Source: CAYZPW01 sp964480475
GTDB taxonomy: Bacteria > B130-G9
Direction of reading: 5' to 3'
DNA: 40,864 nt
Assembly: GCA_964480475.1 (NCBI GenBank)
Contig: CAYZPW010000024.1
Location: 1-40,864, forward strand
Shown: one piece after another, positions 15,765-23,371 of the stretch
Layout: each line of letters opens with the position of its first letter
How positions within the stretch are numbered: position 1 is the stretch's first letter
Position numbers and translations under genes: made by a program
Notes under the pieces: model-generated
Seen by the model: only the letters and a program-made list of their open reading frames with translations
What the model was told of the DNA's origin: nothing
Databases searched by the model: none

Positions 15765-16370
15765 CTATGTCTCAAATACGACCGGCAACTGGCGGCTCGA
15801 GAGGCCCCGTTCGAGGCTCCTCTTTGCCTCATCCCGTTTCGCGGGCGGGGATGCCACGGCAGCTGCGAGCACGAACAGTCCAGAGACGGACCGCCCGGAC
15901 AGACGTTCGACCTGTAACCCACATCTCTGAACTTCCTCGGCTACAACCCGCAGCAAAACTACACCATCTGGGCCGAATACAGCGAACTTGACCACGTCAG
16001 GCGCCTCGACCTTGTCAAGAAGGGACTGGCTAAGAGCGTGCTTGACCGTCGCGTCAACTACTGAGGCCAGTGGCGTCTCGGCCATTCGAGATTCTTCCTG
16101 TCTCTCACTGAGTGTCGTTGCCTTGTCTTGTTCTGTTGCCGTGCGCGATGATGGCTCAAGCGCCTCGTTTAGCACCTGCTCCGCTGCCTCAAGCTCACCG
16201 GCTCTTATGCGCGACGCAACGTCAGCCTCCGCCTCAACCTTCTCAAGCCTCAGTCGCTTTTCGCGGATGATGTCCATAGCAAGCGGTGTGATGATCGCGT
16301 CCTCAGGGACAGTTAGTGAGGCGCCGACCGCAAGTTGCTCGAGTTCCCTGGCGCCGATCACCCTGGTCAT
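15765..16370 (-). CDS. Hypothetical microcompartment-associated protein
   Basis: A 201-residue protein encoded 13 bases after the BMC shell gene and surely co-transcribed with it. The N-terminus (VIGARELEQLAVGASLTVPE then AIITPLAMDIIREKRLRLE) resembles the short 'VP..AIITP.A.D..RE' element in several BMC-locus proteins, including EutQ-like ones. A predicted-helical, charged middle (50-105) follows, then a C-terminal domain with DVVKFAVFGPDGVVLLRVVAEEV. No catalytic motif is recognised. A cargo or shell-associated role is inferred only from position and the N-terminal element. Convergent with nfeD; the 141-bp gap shows nothing I recognise. Confidence 0.65.
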   Translation of the reverse strand: MTRVIGARELEQLAVGASLTVPEDAIITPLAMDIIREKRLRLEKVEAEADVASRIRAGELEAAEQVLNEALEPSSRTATEQDKATTLSERQEESRMAETPLASVVDATVKHALSQSLLDKVEAPDVVKFAVFGPDGVVLLRVVAEEVQRCGLQVERLSGRSVSGLFVLAAAVASPPAKRDEAKRSLERGLSSRQLPVVFET

Positions 16371-16383
16371 GGTGGAGGCCTGT

Positions 16384-16671
16384 TCAGCCCTCGGGACGTC
16401 TTGGTATGATCTTCTCGAGCTCGCCGTGCGGGAATGGTATCACGTGAACCGAAATAAGCTCGCCCACGACGCCCGCCGCAACGGCCCCCGCGTCGGTTGC
16501 TGCCTTCACCGCCCCTACATCGCCCCGAACCATTACCGTCACAAGGGCGCTGCCGGTGTATTCCGTCCCGACCAGCGTAACGTCCGCCGCCTTCACCATC
16601 GCGTCAGCTGCCTCAATCGCACCCGTCAAGCCGGTCGTCTCAACCAGACCTAGCGCCTCTTGCCCAGGCAT
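16384..16671 (-). CDS. BMC-H bacterial microcompartment shell protein (PduA/EutM type)
   Basis: A 95-residue single BMC domain that forms the hexameric tiles of microcompartment shells. Visible hallmarks: ALGLVETTGL, AIEAADAMVKAADV, the pore-loop YTGSALVTV, RGDVGAVKAATDAG and the C-terminal HVIPFPHGELEKIIP. ATG at 16671 is preferred over the TTG at 16674; GGAGTAAGGG lies just upstream. It is the only shell gene in the window: no BMC-P (EutN) vertex, no BMC-T and no aldehyde dehydrogenase, so either the rest of the locus is elsewhere or this is an orphan or satellite locus. The promoter is given separately. Confidence 0.95.
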   Translation of the reverse strand: MPGQEALGLVETTGLTGAIEAADAMVKAADVTLVGTEYTGSALVTVMVRGDVGAVKAATDAGAVAAGVVGELISVHVIPFPHGELEKIIPRRPEG

Positions 16672-16755
16672 CAACCCTTACTCCGCTTTGAAACCAAATA
16701 GCCCACAACGTTCGCACGGGCTTAGAAATCGAACCACTTCTACTTGCATAATGAG

Positions 16756-16783
16756 TCTATAGCTTCGGCTCTCACACTGTCAA
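16756..16783 (-). promoter_or_regulatory. Sigma70-type promoter for the BMC gene pair
   Basis: On the minus strand a perfect TTGACA (16783-16778), a 16-base spacer and TATAGA (16761-16756), 85 bases upstream of the BMC-H ATG. The rest of the 264-bp gap to the yhaO-like gene shows nothing else I recognise. Confidence 0.6.
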
Positions 16784-16935
16784 GGGCTAGCACAGCCGCA
16801 TCGAGAGCCCGGGCAACCCCATCCCTCCGGTTTCACAACTTCGACCCGAGCAGAATGTGAGCAGCGTGAACGGACTCGCAAACCCGCGTCCAATCGGGCA
16901 TAGTCCGAATACCATCAACAACCGTGAGGTCATCA

Positions 16936-18195
16936 TTGCTCAAGTTCGTTCACGCGGCCGATCTTCACTTAGATAGCCCCTTCGTTGGCCTTTGTGAGGC
17001 CGAACCGGAGATACACCGACTTCTGCTGGAGGCAACGTTCAAAGCCTTCGATAACGTCATCGAGCTCTGCCTCCAAGAACGCGTTGATTTTCTGCTGGTG
17101 GCCGGCGACGTCTATGACGGCAAGGACCGCAGCCTGCGGGCGCAATTGCGGTTCAGGGAGGGGCTTCAGCGGCTGTCCGATGCTGGCATTCGAGCCTACG
17201 TAGTCCACGGCAACCACGATCCGCTCGACGGCTGGACGGCGAGCCTCAAATGGCCCGACTCTGTTCACATATTCGGCGGACGCAGCCCCGAATCGATCGT
17301 GTATGAACGCGACGGCGAGCCCAAGGCAATCATCCACGGAATCAGTTTCAAGAAAACAGACATCAGAGAAAACCTCGCTCTGAGGTTTAAGAGACAAGAT
17401 TCACCGTTGTTTCAGGTCGGCCTTCTACACTGTAATGTTGGGTCGGACACCGGCCACGAGCCTTACGCCCCATGCAGCCGCGCCGACCTTGAGAGCTCTC
17501 GCCTCGACTACTGGGCTTTGGGCCACGTCCACAAGATGCAGGTGCTCAAGGAGCAAGGCCCATGCATAGTGTATTCCGGCAACACTCAGGGCCGACACAT
17601 CAACGAGGCCGGCCCACGCGGCTGCTTCCTTGTATCTGTCGATGCCGGCGGCGAGGTCCAGATGAAGTTTGTGGTGACAGATGTCGTGAGATGGCTGAGC
17701 GCGAAGGTCCCAATAGACGGGATTGCGGATGTCGATGGCCTCATTGACAGACTCCAGCAATGTTTGATGGACGTCCAGAGCAGCTCAGATGAGAGGCCAA
17801 CGATCTTCAGACTGACCCTCACCGGACGGGGGCCGATGCACGTGGAATTGTGCAGACCAGGTCGGCTTGATGAATACATGGAGCAGGCTCGCAATCTTGG
17901 CGCGTCGCTTTCGCCGTTCGTGTGGCCAGCAGGAATGAGACTCAAGACCAGTCCGGAGATTGACGTCGAGCTTCGTATGAAATCACAAGACATCGTCGGC
18001 GAATGCCTGCGCCGCATCCGCGAATCTCGCACCGACGAGGCGCGCAAGACGGAACTCTCTCAATGTCTCGACGAGCTCTTCACCCATCCACGTATCAGAA
18101 GCTACCTTGAACCGCACAATGACGACGCGCTTTGCGAGCTTCTAGAATCGGCTGAAGCACTGCTCCTGGACAGGTTCTTGGGGGACCAGGGATGA
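16936..18195 (+). CDS. yhaO: YhaO-type metallophosphoesterase (SbcD-like DNA repair exonuclease)
   Basis: About 419 residues. The N-terminal calcineurin-like phosphoesterase domain has the metal-binding series: FVHAADLHLDSPF, VAGDVYDGKD, VHGNHDPLD, LLHCNVG and WALGHVHKMQ, with YSGNTQGRH after it. This is the Mre11/SbcD set. The C-terminal 150 residues match YhaO rather than SbcD. It probably acts with the following YhaN-like ATPase as a DNA end-processing pair. TTG at 16936 is favoured because GTGAGG lies 6 bases upstream; GTG at 16924 is open but has no ribosome site. Its stop overlaps the yhaN-like start (ATGA), implying coupled translation. Confidence 0.9.
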   Translation: MLKFVHAADLHLDSPFVGLCEAEPEIHRLLLEATFKAFDNVIELCLQERVDFLLVAGDVYDGKDRSLRAQLRFREGLQRLSDAGIRAYVVHGNHDPLDGWTASLKWPDSVHIFGGRSPESIVYERDGEPKAIIHGISFKKTDIRENLALRFKRQDSPLFQVGLLHCNVGSDTGHEPYAPCSRADLESSRLDYWALGHVHKMQVLKEQGPCIVYSGNTQGRHINEAGPRGCFLVSVDAGGEVQMKFVVTDVVRWLSAKVPIDGIADVDGLIDRLQQCLMDVQSSSDERPTIFRLTLTGRGPMHVELCRPGRLDEYMEQARNLGASLSPFVWPAGMRLKTSPEIDVELRMKSQDIVGECLRRIRESRTDEARKTELSQCLDELFTHPRIRSYLEPHNDDALCELLESAEALLLDRFLGDQG

Positions 18196-21100
18196 GGATA
18201 GTGGGCCTCAAGATAAACGGCTTTGGGCTCTTCTACAACCAGCGAGTGAAGGATATGCCGGCGGGTTTGTGCGTGTTCTTCGGGGAGAATGAAACGGGGA
18301 AGAGCACACTATTGGCGTTTATCAGATCGATCCTGTTCGGCTTCCCGACGGCCAGGGAGAATAAATACGAGCCCCTTCGAGGCGGCAATTACGGCGGGTC
18401 CCTGACGTTGCACACGGATGCCGGCGGCGAATACACCGTGAGGCGTGACCCTTCGCGCAAGGTGGCCGGGGAAGTATCGATTATGTGCCCGGACGGGTCT
18501 ATCCAAACCGAGGACTTCATGCCTAACCTGCTTGGCTCGGCCACGCGAGACTTGTTTGAGAGCATCTTCGCGTTTAGCTTGAGGGAGCTTCAGGAGCTGT
18601 CAAAGCTGACGAGCGAGAACGTCAAGGGCGTCATTTACAGCGCCGGCGCCGGCAGCGTGGGCAGGTCGCTGCCCGGGATTCACGCCGACCTAGAGAAACG
18701 GATGGGGGACATATTCAAGAAAGGTGGCAGCAAGCCAGAGATCAACAAGGTCTTGAGGGAGCTGGACGAAGTTAGCCGGCAGCTCAGGAAGATAACGGAT
18801 AATTCCGTCCATTATGGCGAGCTTCAGAGTGAACTCGCAATGCTTGAACAGGACATCGCGGCCGCTGAGAAGGGCAGGGAAGAGCTAGCGCTCAAACTTA
18901 AAGGCATAGAGAATAGACTGCGTGCCTGGGACGACTGGATAGCGCTCGAGTCGGCCCGCGGTGCGCTTCAGGACCTGCCACAGGTTCAAACGTTTCCCGA
19001 GAACGGGACGGCCAAGCTTGATAACCTTCAACAAAGGCTGTCTGATGCGCGACATCAGTTGTCGGCTCGGGAACGAAAACGAAACGCCCGGGAGAAGAGG
19101 CTGGCCGAGACTGTGGTCAATGAGGCCCTGATTGGTCAGGCGAGAACGATAAGACGCCTTCAGAAGGGGAGGGACCGGTATGACGTCGCAGTCAAGGACC
19201 TTCCCGTGAGAAGACAAGAATTGGCCGATAAGCAAAAGCAACTAGCCAGGGCGCTTTCAGAGCTGGGTCCCGAATGGGACCGGGAGAAGCTCGCTGCGAT
19301 TGATGTATCGATCACAAAGCGGGAGGCGGCCAGGAGACATGAGGCCGCGCTTGACGAGGCCCGCGAGGAAGAGCGAGCGGCTCGACACAGCGTCGATGCA
19401 GCGGCCCGTCTCGCTGAAATCGCGCAGAAAGACGCGGAGGAAGCGCGGGAGCATCTCACGTCACTCCCTGAACCATCTGAGAAGGACGAGCAGCCAATAC
19501 TCGCCCGGATCAAGCACCTGAGCGAGGCCAGCAAGCTTCTTGTCAGGACCTTGAGGATCGGGGACTCGCTTGACAACTTCAAAGAGCGTCACGCCGACCT
19601 TGAGGCGCAGCTTCTCCCGCTAGACGCCGAGGCGGAAAGGCCTCATCGAGGTTTTCTGCTTTGGCTATCCTATTTCGTGCCTGTGGCTGGCGTTGCCGCT
19701 GCGATTCGGCTTTTCAGAGAGAGCCCTGCTCTTGCCATAGTGGTCGCGTCCATTTGCTTGATTGTGGGATACATCGTATTCCGAGCGCGGCGTAGGCAAC
19801 GGGAAGTCTTGGCGAGTAAGAGAGAACAAGCCAAGAGGATGCAGACGCGCCTCTTGGATATCCAGCGACGAAGGGCGACAGCTGAAGAGGAGCTTGAGGG
19901 TCTTCAGGCTAACATGCGGCAAACTCTATCTTATGTAGGTATGGATGAGGATGTGAACGAGAGGGGCCTGGAGCGAGAACTGACGACGACCGAGAGCAGC
20001 CTGGAAGAATGCAGGCGTTGGCTTCAGGCCCGGGCAGAGCTGGAGAAGTCCGACAGAGCCGTGGACAAGGCTAAAGGCGATCTCACGGCAGCCAAGTTCA
20101 GGCAAGAAAAGGCAGTTGAGGCGCTGACCTCCTTAGAAAAGGGATGGGCACGTTGGCTTGCTGACGCAGGTCTGTCCGACCAATTGACGCCGTCAGGTGC
20201 GCAGGACGTCTTCTCGCGAGTTGATGCGTGCAGGGAGATTGGGGAAACTGTTCAGAGTTTGAAGGAAAGAATAGGCCTCATCGAGACTGATGTGCAGGGA
20301 TACAGGGAAGATGTGAGCGCGGTAGCCAAGAGCTGCGGCCGGGGCCTCTCAGGCGCCGATGACCCCGGCGCATTTCTGGACCGTCTCGCAGAGGGACTAC
20401 AGCGTGAGGAGGACGGCGCGAGGCGACGGAGTAAGCTCGAGGAGGATGTGTCCGAGCTCGGCGAGGAGATGGATGTCCTGCGGGGTCAACTCACAGAATT
20501 GGAGGAGAACATCGCTCGGCTTTTTGAGGATGGTGGCGCATCCGATGAGAACGCTTTTCGGCAGCGGGCGGAGTGGCATTCGAGAAGGCTCGAGTTTGAG
20601 CAAGAGATTCGACGGCGGAGCTCAGCGCTTGGGCGCATTTCTGGTCCGGGCAGGCTGGAGCAGTTCCTCGAAGTGTTGGGGGACTCAGTCAGGGAGGAGC
20701 TTGAGGTCGGACGCGACGACCTTGCACGGCAGCTTGAGCGAGTGGGCGAACAACTTGAAGAAGGATATGACAAGCGTGGGTCGCTGAAAAAGGAGATAGA
20801 GCAGCTGGAGGTGGAGGAGGAATCGTCCGAACTTAGGCTTAAACAGCAGCAGTTGAAAGCGAAACTAGAGCAACTGGCACGGAGCTGGTGTGTGCTCCGC
20901 CTTTCACGGGAGATACTGCGGCAGGCCCAGGAGGTTTACGAGCGCGAACGGCAGCCGGACGTCATCCGCGAGGCGAGTGGCCTATTTGACATGATAACCG
21001 ACGGCCGATACCTCACTATCGTCAAGCCGCTTGGCGAAGAGACGTTTGAGGCGCGCGGTCGAGAGGAGGAGCGGTTCAAGATGGAGCAGCTGAGCCAAGG

Positions 21101-21371
21101 CACGAAGGAGCAGCTTTTTCTCGCGGTTCGGCTGGGTCTTGTGAAGGAGTTTGGCCGGAAGCAGGAGAAGCTGCCACTCGTCATGGACGACGTGCTGGTC
21201 AACTTCGACGCCCAAAGGGCCCGGGCAACCGCGAACCTGCTCTCCGAACTTGGTCAGACGCACCAGGTCCTGCTTTTCACCTGCCATCAGGAGACGCTTG
21301 AACTGGTCCGCGAGGTTGCGCCCAAAACGCAGGTCTTTACGCTCAGCGACGGCACAATCCAGAGAGAATAG
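18192..21371 (+). CDS. yhaN: YhaN-type AAA/SMC-like ATPase (SbcC-like), membrane segment in the coiled coil
   Basis: A 1059-residue Rad50/SbcC-like ATPase of the YhaN subgroup. The N-terminal Walker A is GENETGKST (31-39) and GG.YGGSL follows. Long coiled coils occupy about 180-480 and 530-950. Between them lie two hydrophobic helices (about 487-505 and 509-528, GFLLWLSYFVPVAGVAAAI and ALAIVVASICLIVGYIVF) at the place where Rad50 has a zinc hook, so the complex may be membrane tethered, as described for YhaN-type proteins. The ABC signature LSQGTKEQL (967-975) and Walker B LPLVMDD (994-1000) complete the head. It starts inside the yhaO stop. The stop codon's last base is the first base of an inverted-repeat element. 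Confidence 0.92.
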   Translation: MRIVGLKINGFGLFYNQRVKDMPAGLCVFFGENETGKSTLLAFIRSILFGFPTARENKYEPLRGGNYGGSLTLHTDAGGEYTVRRDPSRKVAGEVSIMCPDGSIQTEDFMPNLLGSATRDLFESIFAFSLRELQELSKLTSENVKGVIYSAGAGSVGRSLPGIHADLEKRMGDIFKKGGSKPEINKVLRELDEVSRQLRKITDNSVHYGELQSELAMLEQDIAAAEKGREELALKLKGIENRLRAWDDWIALESARGALQDLPQVQTFPENGTAKLDNLQQRLSDARHQLSARERKRNAREKRLAETVVNEALIGQARTIRRLQKGRDRYDVAVKDLPVRRQELADKQKQLARALSELGPEWDREKLAAIDVSITKREAARRHEAALDEAREEERAARHSVDAAARLAEIAQKDAEEAREHLTSLPEPSEKDEQPILARIKHLSEASKLLVRTLRIGDSLDNFKERHADLEAQLLPLDAEAERPHRGFLLWLSYFVPVAGVAAAIRLFRESPALAIVVASICLIVGYIVFRARRRQREVLASKREQAKRMQTRLLDIQRRRATAEEELEGLQANMRQTLSYVGMDEDVNERGLERELTTTESSLEECRRWLQARAELEKSDRAVDKAKGDLTAAKFRQEKAVEALTSLEKGWARWLADAGLSDQLTPSGAQDVFSRVDACREIGETVQSLKERIGLIETDVQGYREDVSAVAKSCGRGLSGADDPGAFLDRLAEGLQREEDGARRRSKLEEDVSELGEEMDVLRGQLTELEENIARLFEDGGASDENAFRQRAEWHSRRLEFEQEIRRRSSALGRISGPGRLEQFLEVLGDSVREELEVGRDDLARQLERVGEQLEEGYDKRGSLKKEIEQLEVEEESSELRLKQQQLKAKLEQLARSWCVLRLSREILRQAQEVYERERQPDVIREASGLFDMITDGRYLTIVKPLGEETFEARGREEERFKMEQLSQGTKEQLFLAVRLGLVKEFGRKQEKLPLVMDDVLVNFDAQRARATANLLSELGQTHQVLLFTCHQETLELVREVAPKTQVFTLSDGTIQRE

Positions 21372-21605
21372 TCCACAGATTACGCAGATTTCGCAGATTG
21401 AAGGAAATAAGGGCAGAGAGGGCTCGGAGGCTGAGACATAAGTGTGCGGCGCGATGTAGGGGCGTGGTCTCAGACCCGCCCGTTTATTATGGATCTGCCA
21501 AATATGGCGTCCTTGATATGACAGTCAATCAGAGCGGGGCGGGGCGCGATCAGGCTTATGTAGAACTCTCTCTTTCAATCTGGGGAATCTGCGTAATCTG
21601 CGGAC
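21371..21605. repeat. 235-bp inverted-repeat (MITE-like) element
   Basis: Fills the gap between the convergent yhaN and hspR genes. The 32-bp ends, 21371-21402 and 21574-21605, are inverted repeats with 3 mismatches and each contains tandem CAGATT motifs (ATTACGCAGATT). The interior has no coding frame I can support but holds one copy of a palindromic TGTAGGGGCG element (21455-21482). A single end-like copy lies at 25877-25896. Confidence 0.8.
21455..21482 (+). repeat. TGTAGGGGCG palindromic repeat, solitary copy
   Basis: Begins TGTAGGGGCGTGGTCTCAGA and ends CCCGCCCG. It matches both arms of the element at 23223-23333 with one or two differences and lies inside the CAGATT inverted-repeat element. 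Confidence 0.8.
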
Positions 21606-21620
21606 AGACTCCTCTGCGGG

Positions 21621-21998
21621 TTAAGACTCGGTCAGGAAGCCGGACTGTACTTTTACTAGGGCGTTCTTGACCTCTGAGCCACTGTCCTGAAGCTCCTCGC
21701 AGAGCGCCTCGAAGATCGTTCGGATAAGGTCGTTGCGCACGGACTCCAGCTGCTCGATCTTGTCCCGCATGTTCAGGACGACCTCGATGCCGGCGAGGTT
21801 GACGCCCAATTCGTTCGCCAGCCTGAGTATCATCCTGAGCTTCGTAACGTCTTCCCTCGAATAAAGCCTGGTATTGCCTTCGGTGCGAGTCGGAACGACC
21901 AGACCTCTTCGCTCGTAATGACGCAACGTCTGCGGATGGACATCCAACATCTGAGAGACGATGCCTATCGAGAAGAACTCTTTGCTTTCGTCATCCAT
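21621..21998 (-). CDS. hspR: HspR, MerR-family heat-shock repressor
   Basis: A 125-residue MerR-type repressor of the dnaK operon. The winged-helix motif is clear: FFSIGIVSQMLDVHPQTLRH, then YERRGLVVPTRT and NTRLYSREDV, followed by ELGVNLAGIEVVL, the segment typical of HspR. A coiled-coil tail (MRDKIEQLESVRNDLI) serves dimerisation. In other bacteria HspR needs DnaK as co-repressor and binds the HAIR sequence; a HAIR-like site overlaps the dnaK promoter here. The gene starts 17 bases after the dnaJ stop as the last gene of dnaK-dnaJ-hspR, which gives autoregulation. Confidence 0.93.
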   Translation of the reverse strand: MDDESKEFFSIGIVSQMLDVHPQTLRHYERRGLVVPTRTEGNTRLYSREDVTKLRMILRLANELGVNLAGIEVVLNMRDKIEQLESVRNDLIRTIFEALCEELQDSGSEVKNALVKVQSGFLTES

Positions 21999-22015
21999 TT
22001 GTCGAACCTCTGATC

Positions 22016-23161
22016 TCAGAAACTGCCCAAAGAGGCTCTGGGCGCCTCGGGATTGAGCCTGGAATACTCCTGCATCAGGCGCCTCATTTCCTCGCTCATT
22101 GTCTTCGGCACCACAACTTTGATTCTCACATACTGGTTGCCACGCGTGCCGGATTTCCCCACGTGGATGCCTTTACCTCGAAGTCGAAGGATTTGGCCAG
22201 ACTGCGTGCCAGGAGGAATCCTCATACTCGCTTTGCCGTCAATTGTTGGGATCTCGATCTTAGCCCCAAGCACCGCCTCGGGCACGGTGATCGGAACCTC
22301 GCAGTAGATGTTCGGCCCCTTCCGGGTAAAGAAGTGGTGCTTCTGAACGCTAAACGTTATGTAGAGATCGGAAACGCCGCCCGGACCCTCATTGCCCTTG
22401 CCGGCGAGGCGTATCTTGCCCCCGTGGTCCGTCCCAGGTGGGACCGTTACTCTTATGCGCTCGGTCTTGACGGTAGTCCCCTTGCCCCTGCATTTGGGAC
22501 AAGGGCTGCCAACCTTCCCAGTTCCCCTGCATTCCGGGCAAACCTGCTGCACAGTGCCCAAGCCGCGTGCTGAGGTCTGGATTCTCCCCATTCCACCGCA
22601 CGTTGAGCATGTGGCGCTTGAGCCACCGCTGAAGCCGCTGCCGCCGCAGCCGTCGCAGAGCACATCCCGCCTCAGAGAGATGACAGCCTTGCGCCCTTTG
22701 ACGGCATCCATGAAGCCGATCTCCATCCTATAGTGAATATCATCAGGCCTAATGCGAGCCGCCTCGGTTGGCCGTTGCCCAAACGGGCTCTCTTGACCGA
22801 AGAGGTTGCTGAATGCGTCCCGGAAGCTGCCGAAACCCGAAGTGCCTTTTGCGCGCTGACTAAACGCCCCGAAATCGAAATTGCTGAAATCAAAGCCTTG
22901 CGCGCCAGCTCCAGGGCCGCCTGCTTGGCCGGCAAAGCCTTTCGTAAACATCTCGTGGCCGACCTGGTCGTACTGCTTGCGAAGCTTCTCGTCCGACAGA
23001 ACGTGATATGCCTCTGACAGCTCCTTGAACTTCGCCTCGGCTGTCTTGTCGCCAGGATTGACGTCGGGATGATACTTCCGGGCGAGCTTCCGATACCTGG
23101 CCTTGACCTCTTTCGGCGAGGCGCCTCGTTTGAGGCCCAAGATGTCGTAGTAATCACTCAT
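22016..23161 (-). CDS. dnaJ: DnaJ co-chaperone (Hsp40)
   Basis: A 381-residue full-length type A DnaJ that stimulates DnaK ATPase and delivers clients. J-domain 4-68 with the H31-P32-D33 triad (RKYHPDVNPG), a Gly/Phe-rich region (about 80-140), then four complete zinc motifs CDGCGGSG, CSTCGGMG, CPECRGTG and CPKCRGKG, and the C-terminal beta domains (VTVPPGTDHGGKIRLAGKG, ARG-like LRLRGKGIH). It follows dnaK after 210 bases that contain no grpE. Confidence 0.97.
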   Translation of the reverse strand: MSDYYDILGLKRGASPKEVKARYRKLARKYHPDVNPGDKTAEAKFKELSEAYHVLSDEKLRKQYDQVGHEMFTKGFAGQAGGPGAGAQGFDFSNFDFGAFSQRAKGTSGFGSFRDAFSNLFGQESPFGQRPTEAARIRPDDIHYRMEIGFMDAVKGRKAVISLRRDVLCDGCGGSGFSGGSSATCSTCGGMGRIQTSARGLGTVQQVCPECRGTGKVGSPCPKCRGKGTTVKTERIRVTVPPGTDHGGKIRLAGKGNEGPGGVSDLYITFSVQKHHFFTRKGPNIYCEVPITVPEAVLGAKIEIPTIDGKASMRIPPGTQSGQILRLRGKGIHVGKSGTRGNQYVRIKVVVPKTMSEEMRRLMQEYSRLNPEAPRASLGSF

Positions 23162-23222
23162 CGGTCAGTTCCTGTTGCGCAACGCGGCGGTGTTCAATTG
23201 TCGCGTGATGTCACCAAACGCC

Positions 23223-23333
23223 GTGTAGGGGCGGGTCTCAGACCCGCCCGCTAATGCTGCAATCATTCAAACACGGGACTCTCGATGCGGCGAATTAACT
23301 AGAACGGGCGGGTCAGAGACCACGCCCCTACAC
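23223..23333. repeat. 111-bp palindromic element between dnaK and dnaJ
   Basis: Inverted arms 23223-23250 and 23305-23333 (GTGTAGGGGCGGGTCTCAGA... and its reverse complement with one indel and one mismatch). Each arm is itself nearly palindromic (GGGCGGGTCT-C-AGACCCGCCC in the left arm). It lies in the dnaK-dnaJ spacer where grpE often sits. As RNA it would fold strongly and might lower dnaJ/hspR read-through or stabilise the dnaK message; that is inference. Confidence 0.85.
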
Positions 23334-23371
23334 CTCCCCGACAATGGCAGGCTGGAAAGCCCGCCGCACAC

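Noticed and set aside
15587..15922. 111-residue minus-strand reading frame overlapping the end of nfeD
   Set aside because: It overlaps two well-supported genes in other frames and has no recognisable sequence.
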